From an uncultured Porphyromonadaceae bacterium (GTDB lineage Bacteria; Bacteroidota; Bacteroidia; Bacteroidales; Muribaculaceae): DNA of 64,000 nucleotides. Under the pieces are notes generated by a model. That model saw nothing but the letters and a program-made list of their open reading frames with translations, searched no databases and was not told the DNA's origin. The translations under genes and the position numbers were made by a program. The first letter of the stretch is position 1. Every line of letters begins with the position of its first letter. The stretch lies in NCBI GenBank assembly GCA_947175425.1, contig CAMWMR010000005.1, positions 32,348 to 96,347 of the forward strand, in the 5' to 3' direction. Of this stretch, positions 29,251-39,423 are shown piece by piece.

Positions 29251-30987
29251 TCACCAGCCTTCGTTTTGCACCAACGAAGTATTTCTTTCCATTTCAACCA
29301 ACGGAATCGGCCACGTTTCATGTCGCGACTGATAGCTCCGCGTATACATCAGATTACCAAGTATATCCCTTGCATCTGTAACCGATTCCTGCAAAAGCCC
29401 CCACCTGCGGAGGTCCCAATAACGCTGACCTTCACCGGCAAGCTCGAATGCTCGTTCACGGCGTATTCTCTCTGCCATTTCATCTTTTCCTGCAACAGCA
29501 AGCGCACTCGGCCCGCTGTTCAGCCCGGGCATACCCGCACGCTCGCGAACCTTGTTCAATTCAACTACTGCCTTATCCGTTTCTCCCGTTTCATTATAAG
29601 CCTCGGCAAGCATGAGAATTACATCTCCAAGACGTATCAACGGAAATTCATATGGAGTACGATTATATTCTCCCCAATAGCCGTCAAGATTGCCCGTCGG
29701 AATCCATTTTCGCCAAAAATAGGAAGTCCAGCCCTCCGAATTACGTATAAAAGACATCGCCTCCATGGGAGCGCCTCCTCGACTTGCATCGGCAATCACA
29801 AATTGCTTGTCCATAGGCGACGAACCGGCATCAGTACCCAAATAATGTGAATAAGGGGTTATTACATTAAAGCACAATCGCGGGTCGCGCAGCCTGTAAG
29901 CATCCATAACCCGGCTCGTATCACACTCCAGTGTACTCGTAACAATTGTACTGCCCTGGTCTATAGCCACACTTAAATATCGCTTCCGCAAATCGCTTCC
30001 GCCCGAACTGAAACCGGGAAAAAGTTCATCCCAATCGAATTTACTCCCGTCAAGGTTTTCGTACATATCAACAAGTGTGGTCGACGGAACTATGCAGTTC
30101 CCCGCAATAAGGCGCATAGTAGACTTGTTGCCGAAATAGGAAACTATATCAAGAGCATACCCCGACGTATTGCCGTCGATCGACTGTATCGAAAAAATCA
30201 TTTCATTGCTGTGCATTCCGTTATAAAGCCTGAACAACTCATTATAATCGGAATGCAAGGCATAGCCGTAATCGTTTGTTCGGTTATAAACAATTTCCTC
30301 AAAATCGGCGGCAGCCTCGTTCCACTGCCGGTTAAACAGATACACCTTGCCACGCAAGGCATAGGCAGCCCCCTTGGTCGCACGCCCCGAATTGGCATCG
30401 TCCCACTTTACGGGAAGCTTGGCAATGGCATCGCTAAGGTCTTCCAGAATATGCGCCCGAATCTCCTCGGCACTGCTGCGCGGGGAATTCAGATTGGCAA
30501 ATTCCTCGTTTATATCGCATGTCTCGTCATAGTAAGGTACACCGCCCCAACAGTTGAGCATCCGGAAGTAAGCCATCGCCCTCAGGAATTTAGCCTCCCC
30601 GGTAACTCTGTCAATTGTCTCGCTGCTCACCGGCATTCCCGCCACATTGCGGATAACAGTATTGCTCCGGTGTACAAGTTCGTACAAATACTGCCAGTGG
30701 TTCTGCACTCCCGAACTGTTGGATGCGAAAGTATTCCCTCGCGATATATCCGACCACGGAGTTGTCCCGTCGGCAATATCGGAGCACATATCAAATGTGA
30801 ATTCCATTCCGAAACACCACGGAGCTTTCATGGCCGCGTACATTCCTACCGCCGCCTGACGCGCATGTTCCTCGGTCTGCCAGAAAGTCCCGTCCGAAAG
30901 CTGGTCGCCCGGATAATAGTCCAGACTCTCACATCCGCTCATTAACACGCCTCCCAATATAGCCAAAATTGAATATTGCAGTTTCAT
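29251..30987 (-). CDS. RagB/SusD family nutrient-uptake outer-membrane lipoprotein
   Basis: Lipobox LMSGCESLDYYPGDQLSDGTFWQTEEHARQAAVGMY; EAKFLRAMAYFRMLNCWGGVPYYDE; FPLIRLGDVILMLAEAYNETG; RRERAFELAGEGQRYWDLRRWGLL. Confidence 0.95.
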   Translation of the reverse strand: MKLQYSILAILGGVLMSGCESLDYYPGDQLSDGTFWQTEEHARQAAVGMYAAMKAPWCFGMEFTFDMCSDIADGTTPWSDISRGNTFASNSSGVQNHWQYLYELVHRSNTVIRNVAGMPVSSETIDRVTGEAKFLRAMAYFRMLNCWGGVPYYDETCDINEEFANLNSPRSSAEEIRAHILEDLSDAIAKLPVKWDDANSGRATKGAAYALRGKVYLFNRQWNEAAADFEEIVYNRTNDYGYALHSDYNELFRLYNGMHSNEMIFSIQSIDGNTSGYALDIVSYFGNKSTMRLIAGNCIVPSTTLVDMYENLDGSKFDWDELFPGFSSGGSDLRKRYLSVAIDQGSTIVTSTLECDTSRVMDAYRLRDPRLCFNVITPYSHYLGTDAGSSPMDKQFVIADASRGGAPMEAMSFIRNSEGWTSYFWRKWIPTGNLDGYWGEYNRTPYEFPLIRLGDVILMLAEAYNETGETDKAVVELNKVRERAGMPGLNSGPSALAVAGKDEMAERIRRERAFELAGEGQRYWDLRRWGLLQESVTDARDILGNLMYTRSYQSRHETWPIPLVEMERNTSLVQNEGW

Positions 30988-30999
30988 CGCTTAATTCGT

Positions 31000-33900
31000 T
31001 TAAAAGGTAATGTTAACACCAAATGAATATTGGCGTAGCTGAGGATAACCCACTGTGGCATCTATTTCAGGGTCAAATCCCGGAAAATCGGTAATAGTGA
31101 AAAGATTGTCTACGCTCGCATATACTTTCAACGATTCTACAAAAAACTTCTTTGTAAAACTGCGCGGAATATTATAACCAAGCTGTATATTCTTGCATCG
31201 CAGATATGCGGCATTATGCACAAAGGCATCGCTCGCAATATTGTTTTTCCCGTTGGCATTGTTGCGAAGAACAGGATAAATGGAATTGTACGGATTATCC
31301 GGTGTCCACGAATTGTCGGTTATATCCTTTATCAGCGATTGCCCCATAACAGTCACAAATCTAAATGCCTGATTGTTATAGTAAACATAATGATTGCCAA
31401 CTCCCTGGAGTAATATGCTAAAATCGAAATTGTTCCAGTTAACGCCTATATTCGCGCCATATGTCAGCCTCGGAAGCGTGCCGTACCCTATTTCAACACG
31501 GTCGTCCGCATCAAGTTTACCGTCGCCGTTGGCATCCCTGTACAGGAAATCGCCAAGCTCGGGACGCTGATACGTGGCAAAATAGTTTGGATTCGCATCC
31601 ACAAGCGACTGAACATACGCAAGGTCCGACTCATCGCGCACAATTCTGTCAACCGTAATAACATACAGCTGATTCATCGGCTTGCCTTCCTGTGTTTTAT
31701 AAACACCGCTTATCGACGATACCGCACCCTGGAATCGTGTCACTTTATTAGTCACAAATCCCATGTTAAAACCAACGCTGTAGGAAACTTTGCCTATACG
31801 GTCATTCCAATGAATATCAAATTCAAACCCTTTGTTATTAACCTCGCCGGCATTCTGGTTGGGAACAGTACTCGTACCGTGTTCAAGAGCAACCGGCAAT
31901 GAAATAAGAATACCCTTGGTATTTTTATTATAAACGTCCACCGAACCGCTAAGCCGGTTGTTCAGGAAAGCATAATCTATTCCAAGGTCTGCCATATACG
32001 TCTTTTCCCAGGTCAGTGCCGGATTGGCAAGCACTGTCTGCGCAAATCCGCCCGCAATATTGCCGTTCAAAACATAATTGGCTGTCGCAAACAGACTCTG
32101 ATACATATAATAACTTGTAGTGGAATTGTTTCCCAGCGAACCGTACGACGCCCGGAGTTTAAGCTGGTTAAGCCACGCCGAAGCATTCCTCATGAATCTT
32201 TCCTGCGATATTCGCCAGCCAAAAGATACCGACGGAAAATACCCCGTCCGATGCTCGGGAGCGAATTTCGACGACGAATCCGCTCGCAGATTGGCCTCTA
32301 ACAGATATTTGTCATCCCAATTGAAATTCAGTCGCCCGAAAAACGAACGCATCGCCCACTCATTGTAATTACCCGTTATGCTGCCATTGGTCGTGGCGGC
32401 ATCGAATGAACCAAGCGACGGATCTACAAGGTCGTATTTGATATAATAATCGTAATCATATTTATTATACTCCTGACTCGCGCCCGCAAGAACCGAGGTA
32501 CTCAGTTTTCCGGCTTTGAAATCATATCGGGCCGTAACTTCCGACTGCCGGTAGATATTCTTATAATTGTATCGGCGTATGTAGGTACGCACAACACCCT
32601 CTCTGATAAGCACAGGACCCTCGGCTGTGAAACGATAGAGGTCGCGGTCGGTGAGATGGTGCTCAATATTACGCTCCCATTGATTATAGGAAAACGACCC
32701 TTCCACAGTCAAACCTTTCACAGGAGTAAGACGCCCGTATAATTTCGTAACTGTACGCTTTGTTTTTGTCGGATAATCGGTATCGTAGAACCACTGTCGG
32801 CGATAGGGATTGAAGTTGCTCACATTCTCATCTTCCGGATTTTGGATACCGCCGTAAAGCCCCGTCACCGGGTCGTAGAGAGTCATTCCCGGAACGGTAT
32901 TGAATGCTCCCGACCCGAAAATAACATCACCCCCGGCAGCAGCATTCTCCGACGACGGATTGTTCTTGTCAATATATCCGAACAAATTACAACCTACGCT
33001 CAGCCACGGCTGTATATTAACATCCACCGTACTTCTCAAATGAAATCTCTCATAATCCGTATAGTAGATAATACCCGGATTATTCACATAACCGAACGAA
33101 AGATTATAGCGGGCTCGACGGCCTCCTCCCGTTACCGACAAATTATGATTTTGTACAACATTGGGATTACGGTAAATATGATCCTGCCAGTCGGTATTCG
33201 GATAAATGGTGGGATTCCGCCCGGCATCATTGCGCCATTCATCAATTTTTCCCTGCGAAAAACGAGGTGCCTGCCCGTTGACCGTAAGCCCGTAGTTCTG
33301 AATCTCCATAAAATCGGCATAATCCGTAACAAGATTCAAGCGCTTGGCAACTGTCTCGAACGAAACATTCCCGCTGTACGTAAGCCGAGGAGCCGACTGT
33401 ACTCCATGCTTGGTAGTTATTAGTATTACACCGTTAGCTGCTCTCGACCCGTATATTGCCGCCGAAGCCGCATCCTTTAGTATCGATATATTCTCTATAT
33501 CCTGCGGAGCAATGTCACTTATGGCAATGCCTGTCTGCCCGTCCACTACCACTAACGGAGCGGCATCGTTCAACGTCCCCTGTCCGCGGATTCTTATATT
33601 TTGCGATTCAAAGCCCGGCGTGTTTCCCCCGGTATTTGTAACAGTAAGTCCCGAAGCAAGCCCGGCAAGTGCGTTCGTGGCGTTTGTAACAGGGCGATCC
33701 GATAACGCCGTCATACTCACAGTCGATACCGCTCCCGTAAGATTGGCGCGTTTTTGAGTGGCATAACCAACAACCACAACCTCATCAAGCTGAGTCTGAT
33801 TGCTGTAGAGCACAACATTGCACTTCGAGGTTTTAGAGGTAACCGTAATCTCAACCGGCTTGCAGCCTACATAGGAAAATTTAACCACATCGCCTGTCCG

Positions 33901-34128
33901 AATATTTGGCAACACAAAATTGCCTTCGGCATCGGTAAGAGCAACGGCCCCTTCACGACTTTCCACAACCACTTGAGCTCCTATCAGAGTCTCGCCCGAC
34001 TCATCGTATACAGTACCGCTCAGCGAAAACAGCTCGGAAGCATTCTCTCCCGACATTTCACTTTCACGGTTTTTGGCGCCTGCGCCACAACTAATAAACA
34101 GAAGAATAAACAGTAATATATGCTTCAT
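31000..34128 (-). CDS. SusC/RagA family TonB-linked outer-membrane protein
   Basis: LSGTVYDESGETLIGAQVVVES; LDEVVVVGYATQKRANLTGAVSTV; IRGQGTLNDAAPLVVVDGQTG; ISILKDAASAAIYGSRAANGVILITTK. Confidence 0.96.
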   Translation of the reverse strand: MKHILLFILLFISCGAGAKNRESEMSGENASELFSLSGTVYDESGETLIGAQVVVESREGAVALTDAEGNFVLPNIRTGDVVKFSYVGCKPVEITVTSKTSKCNVVLYSNQTQLDEVVVVGYATQKRANLTGAVSTVSMTALSDRPVTNATNALAGLASGLTVTNTGGNTPGFESQNIRIRGQGTLNDAAPLVVVDGQTGIAISDIAPQDIENISILKDAASAAIYGSRAANGVILITTKHGVQSAPRLTYSGNVSFETVAKRLNLVTDYADFMEIQNYGLTVNGQAPRFSQGKIDEWRNDAGRNPTIYPNTDWQDHIYRNPNVVQNHNLSVTGGGRRARYNLSFGYVNNPGIIYYTDYERFHLRSTVDVNIQPWLSVGCNLFGYIDKNNPSSENAAAGGDVIFGSGAFNTVPGMTLYDPVTGLYGGIQNPEDENVSNFNPYRRQWFYDTDYPTKTKRTVTKLYGRLTPVKGLTVEGSFSYNQWERNIEHHLTDRDLYRFTAEGPVLIREGVVRTYIRRYNYKNIYRQSEVTARYDFKAGKLSTSVLAGASQEYNKYDYDYYIKYDLVDPSLGSFDAATTNGSITGNYNEWAMRSFFGRLNFNWDDKYLLEANLRADSSSKFAPEHRTGYFPSVSFGWRISQERFMRNASAWLNQLKLRASYGSLGNNSTTSYYMYQSLFATANYVLNGNIAGGFAQTVLANPALTWEKTYMADLGIDYAFLNNRLSGSVDVYNKNTKGILISLPVALEHGTSTVPNQNAGEVNNKGFEFDIHWNDRIGKVSYSVGFNMGFVTNKVTRFQGAVSSISGVYKTQEGKPMNQLYVITVDRIVRDESDLAYVQSLVDANPNYFATYQRPELGDFLYRDANGDGKLDADDRVEIGYGTLPRLTYGANIGVNWNNFDFSILLQGVGNHYVYYNNQAFRFVTVMGQSLIKDITDNSWTPDNPYNSIYPVLRNNANGKNNIASDAFVHNAAYLRCKNIQLGYNIPRSFTKKFFVESLKVYASVDNLFTITDFPGFDPEIDATVGYPQLRQYSFGVNITF

Positions 34129-34249
34129 ATAGCACTCCTTTAATTTGGACGTAAAAGTACTGCCTTCCCGCCTAATGTGCTATAATCTGTAAACAGACAC
34201 ACCGTTTGTGAAAACGAACAACATCTCAATTTGTGTGTAATTTTCAATA

Positions 34250-35131
34250 TCAGTCCACTTGCACCACAAGATAGTTGGACAGGCTCCAGAACAAATCGGG
34301 CTTCTCAATCTTAAGATACTTCATCCCCGATGAGTCTATTATCGCGTACGACGATTCGGGATGCGTGGTCAGCAATTTGGCTTTTCGGCTGTTGAGAGGC
34401 AACATTTCAAGCGTTCGTTTATCCCCTTGTACAAAACACTCGGAATTAAAATCTCCTTTAAGTACCTGCGTCTTGCGCAAGAAACCGCCGTCTATTATAT
34501 TGTATCGCTTAAGCTCCTGGCGCGTTCCAACAACATAATAGCACGAATTCAAATGTTTTTCCAGCTTTTGCGAGGAATCACGCGCAGCCACAAGCTCTTG
34601 CTCGGCCTCGCTAACAACTATGCTCAGCGAATCAATGCTTGTATGAAGATCTCCTATACGGCTACGTGCTCTTAACAAATGACGGCGCAAAACTTCAACT
34701 TCCTCCATTTGCGAATCAATCTGCATTCTTAGCGCATCAAGGGTCTCGTGCAACTCTTTGTTATTGATTGTCGAGTTCTCAAGCTTTGTCTCCATTTCAT
34801 CCAATAGCGCCCTTCGCTGAAGTATTGTACGCTTTATCGCTTCTAAATCCGACATAACGCCCCGGTTATCGTCCGACATTTCCGCCGCACCCCCGCCCTT
34901 GCCAAGCGTTACACTTTCAAGCTGACGTATCTGCTGCATGCCGGCCGATATCTCTTTTACCAGCGACAATAACCGGTCGCGTTCCTCTATGGCGTCCGCA
35001 AGCTCCTGCTTGGAAATCTCCATAAGCGACTGCTGTTCGGGCTGACGCTGCCCGTCGCACGATATTAAAACGGCTCCTATAAATAATGGATAAATATATC
35101 TGCTGGCACGTGTTCTCATTGATCTATGCAT
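34250..35131 (-). CDS. Coiled-coil lipoprotein, hypothetical
   Basis: Start at ATG 35131 gives MHRSMRTRASRYIYPLFIGAVLISCDGQRQ lipobox followed by long heptad-rich region and a C-terminal globular domain. Confidence 0.65.
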   Translation of the reverse strand: MHRSMRTRASRYIYPLFIGAVLISCDGQRQPEQQSLMEISKQELADAIEERDRLLSLVKEISAGMQQIRQLESVTLGKGGGAAEMSDDNRGVMSDLEAIKRTILQRRALLDEMETKLENSTINNKELHETLDALRMQIDSQMEEVEVLRRHLLRARSRIGDLHTSIDSLSIVVSEAEQELVAARDSSQKLEKHLNSCYYVVGTRQELKRYNIIDGGFLRKTQVLKGDFNSECFVQGDKRTLEMLPLNSRKAKLLTTHPESSYAIIDSSGMKYLKIEKPDLFWSLSNYLVVQVD

Positions 35132-35244
35132 ATTTTCTTCAAATTTACATCCACAGCACTCCTCTTTGCAAATTATGCAAATGAACAACCGAAATCTGTA
35201 AATGAGCGCAAGCCCGCCTGTTTGGCAGTATTGCACGCTTGTGT

Positions 35245-35252
35245 TAACTTTG
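35245..35252 (+). promoter_or_regulatory. -7 element TAACTTTG with TTTG -33 box at 35221-35224
   Basis: TTTG-N20-TAACTTTG, ending 4 nt before ATG at 35257. Confidence 0.55.
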
Positions 35253-35256
35253 CATC

Positions 35257-36285
35257 ATGATATCGCTCAAATCTCAGACAGGGTTGATTTTCGACCTCTT
35301 CTTCTGCATCGTTTTCATGCCGCTCTTGGTGGTGGTAGGACCCGTGCACTATTGGTGGAACAACTTCCCCGTGTTCACCGCTATTGTCATAGCATATCTA
35401 TACGCCTCTTATTTCGCGGCAAAATTTCTGGAACTCCCTAAACTCATTCTCCGACGCTCTTATTACAAACTCGCAATCATTGCTGTCGCTGCTCTGTGCC
35501 TTACATACATCGTTACTCTATATCCTCTCCCCGCCATGGATTTTGTAATCCCCTCAATGAGCGAGTATCAAACCCGCGTCCGCAACTACAACATTGCCAT
35601 AAGCATATGGTTCATGTTCTCCGTCGTATTGAGCTACTCTATCACCGTAGCTTTCGTAAAAGAACTCTATGAGCGGCTGCTATTGCAGACAATGGCCGAA
35701 AAACAACGAAACGAAGCCGAACTCGCTGTTTTCAAAGCCCAAATAAGCCCCCATTTCCTTTTCAACACACTAAACTCGCTGTATAGCCTCGTAATCGGCA
35801 CTTCCGAAAAAGCCGAAGACGCTTTCATCAAATTCACCGAAATTCTTAAATACACCTACACAACTATCGAAAACGAACTCGTGCCTTTAAGCGAGGAACT
35901 GAATTATATCCAAAACTACATCGACCTCCAACAAATCCGACTCGACAACCACACTAAAGTGATTTTCAACAGTTCCGTAGATAATCCCGACGCGTTGATT
36001 CCCCCAATGATTTTTCTCACTTTTGTGGAAAACGCTTTCAAGTACGGGGCTTCTGTCTCTCGCGACTGTACCATTTTCATATCTTTTGAACTTCACAACG
36101 GCATTTTGTCCTTCTCTACCCAAAATGCCGTAATTAAACACAAGGACGAATTTAGAACCGACATGCCCGTCGGACTCGCAAACTGCCGAAGCCGACTCGC
36201 AGGACTGTTCCCGAACCGACATGAACTAAAAACAGCCGAGGACAACGCTGTTTTCAAAGTTTCGCTAACTCTAAACCTTAACTGA
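35257..36285 (+). CDS. LytS-type sensor histidine kinase (His_kinase domain)
   Basis: N-terminal TM segments; ISPHFLFNTLNSLYSLV; IPPMIFLTFVENAFKYGA. Confidence 0.93.
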   Translation: MISLKSQTGLIFDLFFCIVFMPLLVVVGPVHYWWNNFPVFTAIVIAYLYASYFAAKFLELPKLILRRSYYKLAIIAVAALCLTYIVTLYPLPAMDFVIPSMSEYQTRVRNYNIAISIWFMFSVVLSYSITVAFVKELYERLLLQTMAEKQRNEAELAVFKAQISPHFLFNTLNSLYSLVIGTSEKAEDAFIKFTEILKYTYTTIENELVPLSEELNYIQNYIDLQQIRLDNHTKVIFNSSVDNPDALIPPMIFLTFVENAFKYGASVSRDCTIFISFELHNGILSFSTQNAVIKHKDEFRTDMPVGLANCRSRLAGLFPNRHELKTAEDNAVFKVSLTLNLN

Positions 36286-36287
36286 AC

Positions 36288-36980
36288 ATGACCGATACCA
36301 TTCACTGCGTAGCTATCGACGACGAACCGCTCGCCCTGGCAATTATAGAGAACTTCTGCCGGCGTATCGGTGGAATAGAAATTAAAACTTTCTCTAACCC
36401 TTTGGAAGGTCTCGAGTTCATCCGAAATAACAAACCGCACATTGCTTTCCTCGACATTGAAATGGAATCTCTTAACGGTTTGGAAATTGCTCGCCGGCTC
36501 CCCGAAAAAACTTGCTTCATTTTTACAACCGCATATCTCCATTATACTTTGGACGGTTACGACCTCGATGCTGTCGACTATCTTCACAAACCTTTTGCTT
36601 TCTCTCGGTTTCAGGCTGCATTCGGCAAAGCTTTGCGACGCCTCGGGCGCGAACGGCTTCCGGCTACAGAACAATCTATCGTCGTGAAACAGGAGTACAA
36701 CAACATCAGCATTCCCGTCGACGACATTCTATATATCGAGGCTATGGAAGCTTATTCCAAAATTTTCCGCCTCTCGGGCACTTGCATCGTAACTCGCATG
36801 CTGCTCAAAAACATCGCCAATCTATTGCCCGAAGGGCAGTTCATTCGAATTCACCGCTCATTCATTGCCGCAAGGCAAAAAATCAAAAGTTTCAACAAAC
36901 AGGCAGTCACTCTTGTCAACGGACAAGTAATTCCCGTCGGACGCCAATATGCTGCCGATATTATTTCTGCATTGTCTTGA
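36288..36980 (+). CDS. LytTR family response regulator
   Basis: CVAIDDEPLALAIIENFC; IAFLDIEMESLNGLEIARRL; C-terminal LytTR DDILYIEAMEAYSKIF...FIRIHRSFIAARQKIKSF. Confidence 0.95.
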   Translation: MTDTIHCVAIDDEPLALAIIENFCRRIGGIEIKTFSNPLEGLEFIRNNKPHIAFLDIEMESLNGLEIARRLPEKTCFIFTTAYLHYTLDGYDLDAVDYLHKPFAFSRFQAAFGKALRRLGRERLPATEQSIVVKQEYNNISIPVDDILYIEAMEAYSKIFRLSGTCIVTRMLLKNIANLLPEGQFIRIHRSFIAARQKIKSFNKQAVTLVNGQVIPVGRQYAADIISALS

Positions 36981-37049
36981 AATGGGTAAATACCACGTTT
37001 TAGGTGGCAAACGAAACTCATTATCATATAACACCGGCAATAATTTCAT

Positions 37050-37058
37050 TATCTTTGC
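37050..37058 (+). promoter_or_regulatory. -7 element TATCTTTG upstream of second LytS kinase
   Basis: TAnnTTTG match 16 nt before ATG at 37075. Confidence 0.5.
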
Positions 37059-37074
37059 AAGCTAATACTACATT

Positions 37075-38088
37075 ATGAGGAAATTAACAATATATATCGA
37101 CCTCGTTTTCTGTTTTGTGGTTCTGCCGGTAATGATTATAATGTTCCCTATCGAACGGTGGTATCACAATTTTCAGTCATATGTCATTTCTCTTGGCATC
37201 TGGTTGTACTGCCTCTACTTCATCAACCGATATATAACTGTCCCCGGCCTGTTTTCCGGCGAACGTAAAAAACTCGTTTCCTGCGTTATCATAATCGCCT
37301 CTTTTATTATCACATATCTCTTTTCTGCGGTCAGCCTCTATAGCCCGCCTCCGAACATACACGATACCGGTATTGTAAAACTTCTCCCTAAAGTCAAACA
37401 GTATCAGCAAGCTGTATGGTCTCTGTTCATGATTGTGCAGGCGTTCAGTTTTGCCGTCAGTCTGCTCATTCAAACCGAATTTCAGCGCGACCGCCGGCGC
37501 GAAGCCGAAGCCCGGCGCGACAGAGCCGAAATCGACCTCTACAAAGCGCAGATTAAACCGCACTTCATGTTCAACACTCTCAACTCTTTGTACGGTCTGT
37601 TTCTCACTAATAACAAAAACGCGCTCCCCTCGCTGGAAAAATTCATCTCCATGATGAGGTATATCCACACAACCGCCACCAAACAGTTCGTAACACTCGC
37701 CGATGAAACCGATTACATCCGCCGACTCGTCGGTTTGCAATCATTGAGGCTCAACGAAAAAACCAACGTGGTGCTCGATATCGATATTACCGACTCCTCG
37801 CTACTCATACCCCCCATGCTGCTTGTAACTTTTGTGGAAAACTGCTTCAAACACGGAATTTCCCCCGTCGAGCAAAGCACTATCAATATTTCAATTATTG
37901 AAAAAAACGCAGAGCTCCACTTCCACACCCGAAACCGAATTTTTCCTGTAAAAAGGATCGGCGAACACATGGGTATCGATAACTGTCGCAAAAGACTTAT
38001 TCTCAGTTATCCCAAATCTCACAAGTTGTCAATTAATAATTGCGACAACTTTTTCGATGTTGAACTCGTAATCAATTTGTCACTATGA
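37075..38088 (+). CDS. LytS-type sensor histidine kinase (second copy)
   Basis: IKPHFMFNTLNSLYGLF; IPPMLLVTFVENCFKHG; resembles the kinase at 35257. Confidence 0.93.
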   Translation: MRKLTIYIDLVFCFVVLPVMIIMFPIERWYHNFQSYVISLGIWLYCLYFINRYITVPGLFSGERKKLVSCVIIIASFIITYLFSAVSLYSPPPNIHDTGIVKLLPKVKQYQQAVWSLFMIVQAFSFAVSLLIQTEFQRDRRREAEARRDRAEIDLYKAQIKPHFMFNTLNSLYGLFLTNNKNALPSLEKFISMMRYIHTTATKQFVTLADETDYIRRLVGLQSLRLNEKTNVVLDIDITDSSLLIPPMLLVTFVENCFKHGISPVEQSTINISIIEKNAELHFHTRNRIFPVKRIGEHMGIDNCRKRLILSYPKSHKLSINNCDNFFDVELVINLSL

Positions 38089-38795
38089 TACATTGTGTAG
38101 CTATCGACGATGAACCTATTGCCTTGAGCATTTTGAACGAATATTGCAGCCGATATGGTAATATCCGCTTGGAATGCTTCTCGTCCCCCGACGAAGGTAT
38201 GCGCCACATTCTAAGCTCAAACCCCGACATCGTCTTTTTGGACATTGAACTGAACTCCCACAACGGTATAGAACTTGCAAGGCAACTCCCGCGTGGTACA
38301 ACCCTTATTTTCACAACGGCCTATTCGGAATATGCCCTCGAAGGTTTCAATGTAAACGCTGTCGATTTCCTGCACAAACCTATCTTCTACCCGCGCTTTC
38401 TGCAGGCAATGGAAAAAGCTGTGGCTTGGTCGGCAAAAGAACAGAATCCTCGCGAACCGACGGATACTATCGCTTTGAAAGCCGAACATAAAACCGTAAT
38501 TATTGCGCTTGATTCAGTTACTCACATCGAAGCAATGGACAATTATGTCAAAGTGTTCCGACGCAACCTGCCAACGGTCATTTCTCAAATTACCATGAAA
38601 GAAATGGAAGCAAAATTACCTCCCGAGCTTTTTATCAGAGTGCACCGGTCTTTCATCGTTTCTCTTAAAGCTATCGACCGTTTCTCTAACCGAAAAATAT
38701 ATGTCCACGGGCTTTCAACTCCCCTTCCGGTCGGGCGCACTTATAACGAATCTTTCCAAAACCTGTACAACGTATTCCGACGCAATAACATCTAA
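38085..38795 (+). CDS. LytTR family response regulator (second copy)
   Basis: HCVAIDDEPIALSILNEYC; IVFLDIELNSHNGIELARQL; LytTR domain DSVTHIEAMDNYVKVF...FIRVHRSFIVSLKAIDRF. Confidence 0.95.
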   Translation: MIHCVAIDDEPIALSILNEYCSRYGNIRLECFSSPDEGMRHILSSNPDIVFLDIELNSHNGIELARQLPRGTTLIFTTAYSEYALEGFNVNAVDFLHKPIFYPRFLQAMEKAVAWSAKEQNPREPTDTIALKAEHKTVIIALDSVTHIEAMDNYVKVFRRNLPTVISQITMKEMEAKLPPELFIRVHRSFIVSLKAIDRFSNRKIYVHGLSTPLPVGRTYNESFQNLYNVFRRNNI

Positions 38796-38816
38796 TAATC
38801 AATCTTATACTGCAAA

Positions 38817-39266
38817 ATGAAACGATTTGTAACTCTTGCATTGATTGCATTCGCCGGTCTTTCTTCTTTTGCCGGCACTCCTGTTGCTACTTCTCAGCTC
38901 CCTCAGGCTGTAAAAACTTTTATCACAACGCACTTCCCCGGCGACAACATCCGTAAAGCCGAAAAAGACAACGGCCGTCGTGGCTTGGAATACGAAGTGG
39001 ACCTCGCAAGCGGTGCCGAAATAGACTTCCTCGAAAACGGCGACTGGAAAGAAGTAAAAGCCGCTCGCGGTCAGGTTGTCCCGGCTGCTATCGTGCCTGC
39101 TGCTATTGCCAAACACGTGGCCGACGTATACCCCGGACAAACAATTGTCGAAATCGCTCGCAAACGTGGCGGTTACGAAGTGGAACTCGCAAACGGTACC
39201 GAACTCAAACTTACCGAGGACGCAAAACCAATGCCTGCTCGCCAAGGTGGTCGTAACAATCACTGA
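38817..39266 (+). CDS. PepSY-like domain secreted protein
   Basis: Signal peptide; two repeats: LPQAVKTFITTHFPGDNIRKAEKDNGRRGLEYEVDLASGAEIDFLENGDWKEV and IAKHVADVYPGQTIVEIARKRGGYEVELANGTELKL. Confidence 0.85.
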   Translation: MKRFVTLALIAFAGLSSFAGTPVATSQLPQAVKTFITTHFPGDNIRKAEKDNGRRGLEYEVDLASGAEIDFLENGDWKEVKAARGQVVPAAIVPAAIAKHVADVYPGQTIVEIARKRGGYEVELANGTELKLTEDAKPMPARQGGRNNH

Positions 39267-39287
39267 TAATAACAACACATTCCTTTC

Positions 39288-39317
39288 AAGAGTCACCCCG
39301 GTGGTGGCTCTTCTTTT
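39288..39317 (+). terminator. Rho-independent terminator after the PepSY-like gene
   Basis: AAGAGTCACC-CCGGT-GGTGGCTCTT followed by CTTTTT. Confidence 0.85.
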
Positions 39318-39378
39318 TCCCACAATGTCAATGTACTCTTGCTGCTTAACCCCAACGGGCGCGGTGGCAGCTACCGCG

Positions 39379-39422
39379 GAGTGTGCTTGAATTAAGATAA
39401 TAGATTGATTACAAGCACACTC
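39379..39422. repeat. 11-bp perfect inverted repeat
   Basis: GAGTGTGCTTG (39379-39389) / CAAGCACACTC (39412-39422), 22-nt AT-rich loop, abutting the stop of the orphan gene. Confidence 0.85.
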
Positions 39423-39423
39423 C

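Noticed and set aside
29251-34128. Complete polysaccharide utilization locus
   Set aside because: SusC/SusD are present but no glycoside hydrolase, lyase, SGBP-like gene or hybrid two-component regulator is linked.
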